A stretch of DNA of 64,000 bases from Maribacter cobaltidurans (lineage in GTDB: Bacteria > Bacteroidota > Bacteroidia > Flavobacteriales > Flavobacteriaceae): positions 2,103,001 to 2,167,000 of the forward strand of contig NZ_CP022957.1 in the NCBI RefSeq assembly GCF_002269385.1, in the 5' to 3' direction. Positions 24,988-34,153 of the stretch are shown one piece after another (position 1 is the first letter of the stretch; each line of letters opens with the position of its first letter). The notes under the pieces were generated by a model. It searched no databases. It worked only from the letters and a program-made list of their open reading frames with translations, and was not told the DNA's origin. Both the position numbers and the translations under genes were made by a program.

Positions 24988-25944
24988 ATGAGGGCATTTC
25001 TTAAAAAGGCGGCTTTTTTTGGTTTGATTGTGCTCCTGTACTTTTCGGCCACCAGTGTCTATAATTACCTTATAGACCCATATGGAATTATGGGAAACCG
25101 AAAGGAGTTCAAGGGAATCAGACCCAACGAGCACAGTTTAAAAGTGCACTATGTATTGCAAAACCCAAATAAGTTCAACAGTTTTTTGTTTTCCAATTCC
25201 AAGGGAGGAACGCTCCACGTGAACCAATTGAATACTGCGGAATCAACATGGTATAATATGACCTATTCGCTAGGTACTCCAGAAGAATTCTATAAGAGCC
25301 TGTTGCTTTTTCTTGAGAACGATGTTCAAGTGGATAATATTATTTTAGCTATGGATGAAGGGGTTATCTACGAGCGGGCGAGTGCCCATGAGAACGACGC
25401 CTCTCGAAAGTTCGTTAACCTAATGGAGGTTAAAGTCCAATGGGAGTTTCTGTTCTTGCCCATTTCCATCAAGAAAATTTTGGGGACCGATTTGGACAAA
25501 AAGCATATTGAACATGACATTTATACCGATGGCAATTACTATGCAAAAAATGCTTATGAAACTGATTGCAGGCTTCATGAAAATTTAGAGATTCTAGATG
25601 TTCCCGATGCGGCACCCATTCAGCCATTGGATTTTTCTTCACAAATTGAAATTCTTCAGAAAATCAAACAATTATGTGACCAAAGGGGTATCAAACTAAC
25701 CTTTCTAATACATCCCAGTTCCTATGATAATTATATCAGTTCCACTGAAAGAAGGATACAATTTGGTTATCTATTGGATGTACTTGAAAATAATGGTTTT
25801 GAGCTCTTTAGGCCTTATGGTTCTAAACTATTGGGCGTGAGCCCTTGCTACTGGTTGGACAGGCACCACTATACCAAAAATATTGGGGATGCAATTCTAA
25901 AGGAGTATTCCCAAAAATGGACAGACAATACGATAGCAAAGTAA
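24988..25944 (+). CDS. SGNH/AlgJ-like periplasmic partner of the MBOAT protein
   Basis: 318 residues, starting at the base after the MBOAT stop. One N-terminal membrane helix (about 8-24) anchors a periplasmic domain. An early FLFSNSKGG could be the nucleophile block, and WLDRHHYT near the C-terminus supplies a D-x-x-H block like that of SGNH esterases. This matches the second component of MBOAT-SGNH acetylation pairs, which accept the acyl group from the MBOAT and transfer it. The polymer is not identifiable, as no glycan synthesis genes are near. Confidence 0.7.
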   Translation: MRAFLKKAAFFGLIVLLYFSATSVYNYLIDPYGIMGNRKEFKGIRPNEHSLKVHYVLQNPNKFNSFLFSNSKGGTLHVNQLNTAESTWYNMTYSLGTPEEFYKSLLLFLENDVQVDNIILAMDEGVIYERASAHENDASRKFVNLMEVKVQWEFLFLPISIKKILGTDLDKKHIEHDIYTDGNYYAKNAYETDCRLHENLEILDVPDAAPIQPLDFSSQIEILQKIKQLCDQRGIKLTFLIHPSSYDNYISSTERRIQFGYLLDVLENNGFELFRPYGSKLLGVSPCYWLDRHHYTKNIGDAILKEYSQKWTDNTIAK

Positions 25945-25972
25945 AGGATACCTTTGTAAAAACCATTCATTG

Positions 25973-26692
25973 ATGCAGGTAACAACCAAGGCCATTGTAC
26001 TCACTTCCATAAAATATGGGGATACCAGTTTGATCGTTAAAATTTTTACGGAATCCGATGGACTAAAATCATACTTGCTAAGGGGAATTTTGGCTTCTAA
26101 AAAAGGGAAGGTTAGAAAGGCCCTGTTTCAACCCCTTACCCAACTGGAACTTGTTGCCAATCACAGAAACAAGGGCTCATTGGAAAGTATAAAAGAAGCA
26201 AAACTTCATTATAATTATCAGACCCTTCAGACCAATATTGTCAAAAATGCTATGGCTTTATTTTTAGCAGAAATGCTTGCCAACAGTATTCATGAGCAAG
26301 AAACCAATACGGAACTTTTTGGTTTTTTGGAAGCCTCCCTACAGTGGTTGGATATCCATAAGGAAATAGCGAACTTCCACTTATATTTTTTGATTGTATT
26401 GACCAAGTACTTAGGCTTTTATCCCGATGTGCAGACTATAAACGCCCCTTATTTCGATTTACAGGAAGGGGAGTTCATCAGTAGTCCATCGCTTAACCCT
26501 ATTTTGTCCGGGGAAAATCTTTTGTTTTTTAAATCATTCTTAGGCATAAAATTTGATGCAATTAATACAATTAAAATGAGAAAAAATAACAGGCAAGAAC
26601 TGCTTCAATCCTTGGTTTTATACTATGAATTGCAATTACAGGGTTTTAGAAAACCTAGGTCCCTGGCGGTACTAAATGAAGTTTTTAGTTAA
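25973..26692 (+). CDS. recO: DNA repair protein RecO
   Basis: 239 residues from ATG 25973 (a TTG precedes it). N-terminal OB-fold: TTKAIVLTSIKYGDTSLIVK and YLLRGI, followed by a helical domain. RecO loads RecA onto SSB-coated DNA with RecR in recombination repair. Length is normal. The 3' end nearly touches the start of the TonB receptor (stop 26690-26692, ATG 26694), so they may be co-transcribed, though with no functional link. Confidence 0.92.
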   Translation: MQVTTKAIVLTSIKYGDTSLIVKIFTESDGLKSYLLRGILASKKGKVRKALFQPLTQLELVANHRNKGSLESIKEAKLHYNYQTLQTNIVKNAMALFLAEMLANSIHEQETNTELFGFLEASLQWLDIHKEIANFHLYFLIVLTKYLGFYPDVQTINAPYFDLQEGEFISSPSLNPILSGENLLFFKSFLGIKFDAINTIKMRKNNRQELLQSLVLYYELQLQGFRKPRSLAVLNEVFS

Positions 26693-26693
26693 T

Positions 26694-29105
26694 ATGATAA
26701 GAATTTTACCCCTAATTTTCCTATTAAGTTGTTTTATGTTGCGGTCCCAACAAGTAACCGTTTTGGACGATGATACCCTTGAGCCAATTCCCAACGTAGC
26801 GGTTTATAATCCGGAAAGGACAAAAATTAGTATTACCGATTTTGATGGAAATTTTGATTTTTCCACCTTTTTAAACGAGGACAGGATTATTCTTAAGCAC
26901 TTAAGCTATGAACTTAAAAAAGTTACAAGGCTACAGATCATCAAAAATGATTACAAGATTTTTTTGCAAATGAAACCTGAGCGGTTGGATGAAGTGGTCA
27001 TGTCCGTTTCTAAGTGGGAACAACAGAAAAAGGAAGTCCCCAATAAGATTGTCTCCATAGATGCACGGACCATTGCGTTGAATGCCCCCCAAACATCCGC
27101 AGATCTTTTGCAAAGTAGTGGAAAGGTCTTTGTTCAAAAAAGCCAATTGGGTGGTGGCAGCCCCATGATTAGGGGTTTTGCCACCAATAGACTGGTTCTT
27201 TCGGTTGATGGGGTACGTATGAACAATGCTATTTTTAGAGGCGGTAATTTGCAAAATGTCATATCTATCGATCCTTTTACCATTAGGAATACGGAGATTA
27301 TCTTTGGGCCGGGCTCCGTTATCTACGGTAGCGATGCCATTGGTGGGGTAATGAACTTTTATACCAAGCAGCCTATTCTTAGTCAAAAGGGAGTTACTGA
27401 AATCTCGGGGAACACCAACTATCGATTCTCTTCCGCAAATACGGAAAACACCGTACACGCAGAGGTAAACATTGGTCAAGAAAAGTGGGCGTCCTTAACG
27501 AGTTTTTCCTATAACGATTTTCAAGATTTGAAAATGGGCAGTCACGGTCCGGAATCGTACTTAAGAAATTCCTTTGTAAAGACTGTTAATGGGGAGGACG
27601 TACTGGTACCTAATGAAGACCCAAGAAAACAAGTGCCCACGGGCTATAACCAGACAAATTTCATGCAGAAATTTCTCTATAGGCCCAACGTCAACTTGGA
27701 TTTTAATCTAGGTATCCATTTTTCGGAAACTTCAAAATATTCACGATATGATAGGCTTATACGGCCTTCAAGGGATGGTCAGGGACTAAGGTCTGTAGCG
27801 TGGTTCTACGGCCCCCAGAAATGGTTTATGGGAAATTTTCAGTTGAAAAAGAAAGGAAAAGGAAAGCTATATGATGGGCTAAAGTTAACCGCCGCCTACC
27901 AACATTTTGAAGAAAGTAGGTACAATCGTGATTTTCAGGACGTCATTTTAAATGCTACTGAGGAAAATGTGGATGCGTTGAATTTGAACTTGGATCTGGA
28001 GAACAAAAAGATGGGGAAATTCAAGTTGTATTATGGAGGTGAGTTCATATACAATACGGTAGGGTCAAAGGGTTCGGACACTCAAATTGTCACTATGGAT
28101 AAAACCGAGGCAGCTTCTAGATATCCAGATGGTGCTACATGGAAGAGTTTAGCAGGCTATCTCAATGGTGAATACAAGGCAAAACCCAACTTTATTGTAA
28201 TGTCCGGTTTGCGATATAGCCATGTTTGGATCGATGCTTTGTTCGATGACACTTTCTATGCATTTCCTTTTGAGAATGCCGATTTGAGTACAGGAGCATT
28301 GACAGGTAGTCTAGGTTTTAGCTGGTTTCCAAAACAAGATTTTCAAATAACGTTCAACGGTTCAACGGGATTCAGGGCGCCAAATGTTGATGATATCGGA
28401 AAAATATTTGATTCGGAACCAGGTTCCGTAGTAGTGCCAAATCCTGATTTGGAATCGGAATATGCCTATAATCTGGAGTTGGGCATACAAAAGAACTTTA
28501 AGGACAAGCTTGTTTTGAAAGGGGCTACTTTCTATACGTATTTGGTGGATGCCTTGGTACGAAGGGATTTCACTTTTAACGGCAATTCGCAAATCGAGTA
28601 TGGAGGTGAGTTGAGCAATGTGCAGGCTATACAAAATGCCGCCAAGGCCTATGTTTACGGCTTTGAATTTGGATTGGACGCATATTTGACTGACCAATGG
28701 TCGCTTTCGTCAAATCTTACAATAACTGAGGGGATTGAGGAGGAAGAGGATGGCACGGATTCCCCAGCAAGACATGCACCTCCAACCTTTGGTGATTTCC
28801 ATGTAAGATGGAAAACGGAAAAGATATCTACCGATTTTTTTCTGAATTATAATGGTGAGGTCTCCAATGACGAATTGGCCCTGTCGGAAAGGTCTAAGGA
28901 TTATATCTATGCAAAGGATGAGAACGGCGACCCCTTTTCACCATCATGGTATACTTTAAATTTTCGATCACAGTATACTATTGCGAATAATTTGAACGCC
29001 ACTGTAAGTTTGGAGAACATAACAAACCAAAGGTACAGGACCTATTCTTCTGGAATAGTGGCGCCTGGAAGTAATTTAATATTGGGTATAGGATATGTTT
29101 TTTAA
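26694..29105 (+). CDS. TonB-dependent receptor
   Basis: About 803 residues from ATG 26694; an in-frame Met at 26676 lies inside recO. Order: signal peptide, a carboxypeptidase-regulatory-like domain (VTVLDDDTLEPIPNVAVYNP, about 25-110), plug domain (about 120-230, SPMIRGFATNRLVLSVDGVR and the FGPGSVIYGSDAIGGV segment) and a 22-strand barrel ending in an aromatic terminus (LILGIGYVF). It imports a large or scarce ligand across the outer membrane with TonB energy; the ligand is unknown. Confidence 0.94.
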   Translation: MIRILPLIFLLSCFMLRSQQVTVLDDDTLEPIPNVAVYNPERTKISITDFDGNFDFSTFLNEDRIILKHLSYELKKVTRLQIIKNDYKIFLQMKPERLDEVVMSVSKWEQQKKEVPNKIVSIDARTIALNAPQTSADLLQSSGKVFVQKSQLGGGSPMIRGFATNRLVLSVDGVRMNNAIFRGGNLQNVISIDPFTIRNTEIIFGPGSVIYGSDAIGGVMNFYTKQPILSQKGVTEISGNTNYRFSSANTENTVHAEVNIGQEKWASLTSFSYNDFQDLKMGSHGPESYLRNSFVKTVNGEDVLVPNEDPRKQVPTGYNQTNFMQKFLYRPNVNLDFNLGIHFSETSKYSRYDRLIRPSRDGQGLRSVAWFYGPQKWFMGNFQLKKKGKGKLYDGLKLTAAYQHFEESRYNRDFQDVILNATEENVDALNLNLDLENKKMGKFKLYYGGEFIYNTVGSKGSDTQIVTMDKTEAASRYPDGATWKSLAGYLNGEYKAKPNFIVMSGLRYSHVWIDALFDDTFYAFPFENADLSTGALTGSLGFSWFPKQDFQITFNGSTGFRAPNVDDIGKIFDSEPGSVVVPNPDLESEYAYNLELGIQKNFKDKLVLKGATFYTYLVDALVRRDFTFNGNSQIEYGGELSNVQAIQNAAKAYVYGFEFGLDAYLTDQWSLSSNLTITEGIEEEEDGTDSPARHAPPTFGDFHVRWKTEKISTDFFLNYNGEVSNDELALSERSKDYIYAKDENGDPFSPSWYTLNFRSQYTIANNLNATVSLENITNQRYRTYSSGIVAPGSNLILGIGYVF

Positions 29106-29112
29106 AATGAAA

Positions 29113-29139
29113 AGGCCCGTTATTCACGGGCCTGCGTTT
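29113..29139 (+). terminator. Rho-independent terminator after the TonB receptor gene
   Basis: AGGCCCGT (29113-29120) pairs perfectly with ACGGGCCT (29126-29133) around a 5-base loop, then GCGTTTTG. AT-rich flanks mean it may also serve the minus-strand lipoprotein gene. Confidence 0.75.
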
Positions 29140-29177
29140 TGTTGAATACTTAATAGTAAAAACCGCTGAAAAGTAAA

Positions 29178-29498
29178 TTATTGTGATACTTTGTCCGCCG
29201 CTTCCTGGGTAGCATCCTTAACATCTTCACCAATTTCCTTGGCTTTGTCCATCACATCCTCACCAGCTTCTTTGGCAGAATCCATAGCTTTTTCACCTGC
29301 TTCCTTAAGATCTTCACCTGCTTCTTTTGCTGCATCCATGGCATCCTCACCCGCCTCTTTTAAATCGTTGCCAGTTTCTTCCATAGCTTCCTCCGCCTGG
29401 CTGGCTGCATCTTTTGCTTTTTCGGCGGTTTCTCTACAAGAGATAAAGGAAATGCTCAATGCCAAAACTAAAATTGAACTTAATGCTAATTTTTTCAT
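29178..29498 (-). CDS. Lipoprotein of charged alpha-helical repeats (LEA-like)
   Basis: 106 residues. Lipobox SFISC gives Cys21. The rest consists of repeated units of 7-11 residues rich in Lys, Glu, Asp and Ala (KEAGEDLKEAGEKAMDSAKE). This is an amphipathic-helix pattern like late-embryogenesis-abundant proteins and small YtxH/apolipoprotein-like helices. No enzymatic residues. The role may be stress protection or envelope spacing; inference only. It is alone on this strand between the receptor gene and ileS. Confidence 0.75.
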   Translation of the reverse strand: MKKLALSSILVLALSISFISCRETAEKAKDAASQAEEAMEETGNDLKEAGEDAMDAAKEAGEDLKEAGEKAMDSAKEAGEDVMDKAKEIGEDVKDATQEAADKVSQ

Positions 29499-29639
29499 GT
29501 TGTTGATTTTTTAGTGTTTATGTACTTATATACGGGTATAAGGCCATTTTGGATCAAGACCGGCATATTCTTGTTTTAGGATTGTTTTTATTTGAACCAT
29601 TTCATGGTTTAGTAGGACTGCATTTCCAACTAAATTAAT

Positions 29640-29647
29640 TAATTTTG
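29640..29647 (+). promoter_or_regulatory. TAATTTTG box upstream of ileS
   Basis: Matches the Bacteroidota -7 consensus TAnnTTTG 33 bp before the ATG. Confidence 0.4.
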
Positions 29648-29680
29648 CAGCCTTAAAACCCAGAACCATAAGCAATTCGT

Positions 29681-32600
29681 ATGAAGTTTGCAGAATATAA
29701 GGGATTGGACTTGCCAAAAGTTGCAGAAGAAGTTTTAAACTACTGGAAGACAGCGAATATTTTTGAAAAAAGTGTTTCATCCAGAGAGGGTAAGGACAGC
29801 TATGTTTTTTTTGAGGGACCACCATCCGCCAATGGAATGCCGGGAATCCACCATGTAATGGCAAGAACCATCAAGGATATATTTCCACGATATAAGACCA
29901 TGAAGGGTTTTCAAGTGAAAAGAAAGGCCGGTTGGGATACACATGGGCTTCCTATTGAGTTGGGAGTGGAAAAGGAATTGGGAATCACCAAAGAAGATAT
30001 TGGGGTAAAAATCTCGGTAGAGGAATATAATGCAGCCTGTAAAAAGGCTGTAATGCGATATACCGATGTGTGGAATGCCATGACGGAACAGGTAGGTTAT
30101 TGGGTGGATATGGACGATCCGTACATTACCTACAAGTCCAAATATATGGAGTCTGTTTGGTGGTTGTTGAAGCAGATATATGATAAAGGTCTTATCTATA
30201 AAGGATATACGATTCAGCCCTATTCGCCAAAGGCAGGTACGGGTTTAAGCTCACACGAACTGAACCAGCCAGGGACGTACCAAGATGTTACCGATACTAC
30301 GGTAACGGCCCAATTTAAGGCTATAGAAGAGACTTTGCCCGATTTTCTAAAAGATGAAGGAACCATTTACTTCTTGGCATGGACAACCACTCCGTGGACG
30401 CTTCCTTCAAATACGGCACTTACGGTTGGGCCTAAGATTGATTATGTTTTAGTGGAAACCTATAATCAATATACTTTTCAGCCCATGAACGTAATTCTTG
30501 CCAAAAACTTGGTTGGAAAACAATTTACGGGGAAATATTTTGAAGTATCCCAAAAATCCGAATTGATAGCCTATAATGCTGGGGACAAAAAGATTCCTTT
30601 TTATCAGGTAAAGGAATTCAAGGGTAAAGATTTGGTAGGAATCAAATACGAACAGTTATTGGATTATGTTCTACCCTATGAAAATGCTGAAAATGCATTT
30701 AGGGTCATAAGTGGTGATTTCGTAACTACAGAAGACGGTACTGGTATTGTACATACCGCCCCAACTTTTGGTGCCGATGATGCCTTGGTGGCGAAACAAG
30801 CTACACCTGAAATACCTCCCATGTTGGTGTTGGATGAAAATGCGAATCTCGTTCCTTTGGTAGATTTGCAGGGAAAGTTTAGACCGGAATTGGGGGATCT
30901 TGGCGGTAAATACGTCAAGAACGAGTACTATGAGGATGGTGAGGCACCGCAACGTTCTGTGGATGTAGAAATAGCTATAAAGCTCAAGGAAGAGAACAAG
31001 GCCTTCAAGGTTGAAAAATATGTGCACAGTTACCCCAACTGTTGGCGAACGGACAAACCTATTTTATACTACCCGCTAGATTCTTGGTTCATTAAGGTTA
31101 CGGACATCAAAGATCGAATGTTCGAACTGAATCAGACTATTAATTGGAAACCTAAGGCTACCGGCGAAGGCCGTTTTGGAAACTGGTTGGCAAATGCAAA
31201 CGATTGGAATTTGTCACGATCAAGATACTGGGGTATTCCATTGCCCATCTGGAGAACTAGTGATGGTAAGGAGGAAATGATTATAGGTTCGGTTGCAGAA
31301 CTAAAGACTGAAATGGAAAATGCGGTAAACGCCGGTGTTTTGGAGAAGGATATTTTTGAGGAGTTTGTAATTGGCGATATGTCCGAAGACAACTATGAAA
31401 AAATAGACCTTCACAAGAATATAGTAGATCAGATTACCTTGGTATCACCGTCCGGTCAACCCATGAAACGGGAAAGTGATTTGATCGATGTTTGGTTTGA
31501 TAGTGGATCAATGCCCTATGCACAGTGGCACTACCCTTTTGAGAACAAGGAGTTGATTGATGAGGGGAAGACTTTTCCGGCCGATTTTATCGCGGAAGGT
31601 GTAGATCAAACTAGGGGATGGTTTTATACCCTGCATGCCATAGCAACTATGGTATTCGATTCAGTTGCGTATAAAAATGTGGTATCGAACGGACTAGTAC
31701 TGGATAAGGAAGGTAAAAAGATGTCCAAAAGGCTGGGCAATGCCGTGGATCCTTTTGACACCATGAAGGAGCATGGTGCAGATGCTACTCGCTGGTATAT
31801 GATCAGCAACGCAAATCCATGGGACAATCTTAAATTCGATCCGGAAGGTATTGTAGAGGTGAAACGTAAATTTTTCGGTACGTTGTATAATACCTATTCT
31901 TTTTTCGCCTTGTACGCCAATATTGATGAATTCAACTATGCAGAGAAGAATATCCCGGTGTCGGAGAGACCGGAAATAGATAGATGGATTTTGTCCGAAT
32001 TGAATTCACTTATAAAATTGGTCGATGAAGCTTATGCGGATTATGAACCTACCAAAGCAATCAGGGCCATATCTGATTTTGTTCAGGAAAACTTGAGTAA
32101 TTGGTATGTTCGTTTATGCCGCAGAAGGTTTTGGAAGGGCGATTACCAAAAAGATAAGATAGCGGCGTACCAAACCTTATACACCTGCTTGGTCACGGTT
32201 TCCAAACTTTCTGCGCCAGTGGCCCCATTTTTTATGGATAGACTCTATAAGGACTTGATCGCGACAAGCAATCGCGAACCCTTTGAAAGTGTGCATCTGG
32301 CAGATTTCCCAAAACCTGACAACAATTTGATTGATACCGGTTTAGAACAAAAAATGCAAAAGGCGCAAACCATTTCATCATTGGTTTTATCCATAAGACA
32401 GAAGGAAAAGATAAAGGTAAGGCAGCCACTGCAGAAAATCATGATCCCTATTTTGGGAGAGCAGGACAGAAAGGATATTTTGGCCGTTTCGGATTTAATA
32501 AAATCAGAAGTAAACGTAAAGGAAATTCAATTGTTGGACGATGCTTCCGGGGTACTTGTTAAACGGATAAAACCCAACTTTAAAACATTGGGTCCCAAGT

Positions 32601-33079
32601 ACGGAAAGGATATGAAGCTCATTGCCAACGCCATAAGTGCTCTAAATCAGGAGGATATCCAAAAAATTGAACAAGAAGGCGAATTATCCCTTCAAATAGA
32701 AAATAAAAACATTAATTTACAGTTTCAGGATGTAGAGATAAGTTCCCAAGATATCGAGGGTTGGCTTGTGGCATCATCTGGCAAAACAACAGTTGCGCTG
32801 GATATAACCATTAATGATGACCTTAAAAAAGAGGGTATAGCTAGGGAACTTGTAAATCGCATTCAAAATTTAAGAAAGGAATCTGGTTTTGAGGTTACTG
32901 ACAGAATAGATATTAAGATGCTCAAGGACGGTTTGGTAGAACAGGCGGTTACGAGCAATCTACAATATATAAAGGCGGAAACTTTGACAGCAGAATTGGA
33001 TTTTGAAGAAAATTTAGAAAATGGCACCGAAATTGCCTTTGACGAAGTGAACACTAAATTGTTTATTGAAAAACATTAA
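29681..33079 (+). CDS. ileS: Isoleucyl-tRNA synthetase
   Basis: 1132 residues, the large form common in Bacteroidota. The HIGH-type motif is seen as SANGMPGIHHVMART, KMSKR as EGKKMSKRLGN (about residue 680), and the editing domain lies between (around WTTTPWTLPSN). The C-terminus (RELVNRIQNLRKESGFEVTD) is the long-form anticodon/extension region. It charges tRNA-Ile and edits valine. Four bases after its stop begins the DksA-like gene. Confidence 0.97.
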   Translation: MKFAEYKGLDLPKVAEEVLNYWKTANIFEKSVSSREGKDSYVFFEGPPSANGMPGIHHVMARTIKDIFPRYKTMKGFQVKRKAGWDTHGLPIELGVEKELGITKEDIGVKISVEEYNAACKKAVMRYTDVWNAMTEQVGYWVDMDDPYITYKSKYMESVWWLLKQIYDKGLIYKGYTIQPYSPKAGTGLSSHELNQPGTYQDVTDTTVTAQFKAIEETLPDFLKDEGTIYFLAWTTTPWTLPSNTALTVGPKIDYVLVETYNQYTFQPMNVILAKNLVGKQFTGKYFEVSQKSELIAYNAGDKKIPFYQVKEFKGKDLVGIKYEQLLDYVLPYENAENAFRVISGDFVTTEDGTGIVHTAPTFGADDALVAKQATPEIPPMLVLDENANLVPLVDLQGKFRPELGDLGGKYVKNEYYEDGEAPQRSVDVEIAIKLKEENKAFKVEKYVHSYPNCWRTDKPILYYPLDSWFIKVTDIKDRMFELNQTINWKPKATGEGRFGNWLANANDWNLSRSRYWGIPLPIWRTSDGKEEMIIGSVAELKTEMENAVNAGVLEKDIFEEFVIGDMSEDNYEKIDLHKNIVDQITLVSPSGQPMKRESDLIDVWFDSGSMPYAQWHYPFENKELIDEGKTFPADFIAEGVDQTRGWFYTLHAIATMVFDSVAYKNVVSNGLVLDKEGKKMSKRLGNAVDPFDTMKEHGADATRWYMISNANPWDNLKFDPEGIVEVKRKFFGTLYNTYSFFALYANIDEFNYAEKNIPVSERPEIDRWILSELNSLIKLVDEAYADYEPTKAIRAISDFVQENLSNWYVRLCRRRFWKGDYQKDKIAAYQTLYTCLVTVSKLSAPVAPFFMDRLYKDLIATSNREPFESVHLADFPKPDNNLIDTGLEQKMQKAQTISSLVLSIRQKEKIKVRQPLQKIMIPILGEQDRKDILAVSDLIKSEVNVKEIQLLDDASGVLVKRIKPNFKTLGPKYGKDMKLIANAISALNQEDIQKIEQEGELSLQIENKNINLQFQDVEISSQDIEGWLVASSGKTTVALDITINDDLKKEGIARELVNRIQNLRKESGFEVTDRIDIKMLKDGLVEQAVTSNLQYIKAETLTAELDFEENLENGTEIAFDEVNTKLFIEKH

Positions 33080-33083
33080 CGAG

Positions 33084-33467
33084 ATGGCAGAAGATTTAAA
33101 AGTAAGGTACTCCGATAAGGATTTGGCAGAGTTCAAGGAATTGATCGAGGAGAAAATAGAAAAAGCAAAGAGTCATTTGGAACTACTTAAAAGTTCTTAT
33201 ATGAACGATGGTAATAATGGTACGGATGATACCTCGCCTACTTTTAAGGCATTTGAGGAAGGTTCTGAGACCATGAGCAAGGAGGCCAATACCCAGTTGG
33301 CCATACGTCAGGAAAAGTTCATTAGGGACTTGAAAAATGCGCTTCTTAGAATAGAGAACAAAACATACGGCATTTGTAGGGTAACGGGTAAACTCATCAA
33401 CAAGGAACGTTTGAAATTGGTTCCCCACGCAACCTTGAGTATCGAAGCCAAGAATATGCAAAAATAA
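33084..33467 (+). CDS. DksA/TraR-like protein with a degenerate zinc finger
   Basis: 127 residues from ATG 33084; an in-frame TTG at 33066 is less likely. A coiled coil (about 15-50, IEEKIEKAKSHLELLKSSYM) and an acidic tip (SETMSKEANTQLAIRQ) precede TYGICRVTGKLINKERLKLV and PHATLSIEAK. Compared with DksA (CxxC...CxxC), only the first Cys remains: the others read T, S and A. The fold may persist without zinc, as in some relatives. It would bind RNA polymerase in the secondary channel, but this is unproven here. Next to ileS. Confidence 0.85.
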   Translation: MAEDLKVRYSDKDLAEFKELIEEKIEKAKSHLELLKSSYMNDGNNGTDDTSPTFKAFEEGSETMSKEANTQLAIRQEKFIRDLKNALLRIENKTYGICRVTGKLINKERLKLVPHATLSIEAKNMQK

Positions 33468-33470
33468 TCT

Positions 33471-33493
33471 AAACGCCTTCCGGGGCGTTTTTT
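33471..33493 (+). terminator. Rho-independent terminator after the DksA-like gene
   Basis: AAACGCC (33471-33477) and GGCGTTT (33484-33490) pair around a 6-base loop (TTCCGG), followed by further T's. Confidence 0.8.
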
Positions 33494-33504
33494 AATGGTC
33501 TGTT

Positions 33505-34122
33505 TTGAAATTATTCCAAATAGTTTTATTTGTCCTGGTCGCACAGGTTACCGCCCAAAAGAAAGTACATAAAGTACTGTTGGACGAATCCATAACCATG
33601 ATACAGGTAAACGCGGAAAATTGCTATGAGGTGGTTCTGGAAACTGGGGATAATCCAGCGATCGAGGTGGAAGCTCAAATGGATGGGGAATATCGGGATG
33701 ATTTACAGATGAAGGTTTCGGAAGTAGGCAATACATTGGTTCTTGGAGCGGGATTTCAACCTAGTTTTAAAAACCCCAATGATAAATTAAGTGCCCATAA
33801 AGTGGTTTCCATTGCCTTGAAGATTACCATACCATCGTATAAAAATGTTCAAATTTTTGGGAAAAGCGCTAGGGTAGTTGTTTATGGAGATTACCTTAAT
33901 TTAAACGTTACCCTATCCGACGGGACTTGTGTACTGCATAATATTTCTGAAGAGGTTAATGTAAGGACCCAAAGCGGAAATATTTTGGTCTATGCAAATG
34001 CAGCCAAAATAGTGGCAGAAACAAAATATGGGGAATTGATAAAGAACCCTATCCCAAGGGGAGTTAATCAATATAATTTAAATTCCGTAACAGGAAATAT
34101 CATCCTCAACAAAACCGAATAA
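33505..34122 (+). CDS. Secreted protein with adhesin-like beta repeats (DUF4097-like)
   Basis: 205 residues. A signal peptide (MKLFQIVLFVLVAQVTAQ) is followed by a right-handed beta-like series (NVQIFGKSARVVVYGDYLNL, LNVTLSDGTCVLHNIS, VNVRTQSGNILVYANAAKIV) resembling the DUF4097/GIN adhesin domains common in Bacteroidota. Function unknown. TTG start: an in-frame TAA at 33493-33495 lies four codons upstream, and the ATG at 33495 is out of frame. It starts just past a terminator, so it has its own promoter. Confidence 0.7.
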   Translation: MKLFQIVLFVLVAQVTAQKKVHKVLLDESITMIQVNAENCYEVVLETGDNPAIEVEAQMDGEYRDDLQMKVSEVGNTLVLGAGFQPSFKNPNDKLSAHKVVSIALKITIPSYKNVQIFGKSARVVVYGDYLNLNVTLSDGTCVLHNISEEVNVRTQSGNILVYANAAKIVAETKYGELIKNPIPRGVNQYNLNSVTGNIILNKTE

Positions 34123-34128
34123 TATTTC

Positions 34129-34136
34129 TATTTTTG
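34129..34136 (+). promoter_or_regulatory. TATTTTTG box upstream of lspA
   Basis: Matches the Bacteroidota -7 consensus 17 bp before the lspA ATG. Confidence 0.42.
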
Positions 34137-34153
34137 CGCTGTTTAATAAGCCC

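Noticed and set aside
26931..27479. 182-residue minus-strand frame in the TonB receptor
   Set aside because: Shadow; the receptor plug motifs on the plus strand explain the sequence.
30671..31027. Minus-strand frame inside ileS
   Set aside because: Shadow of ileS with no domain or start evidence.
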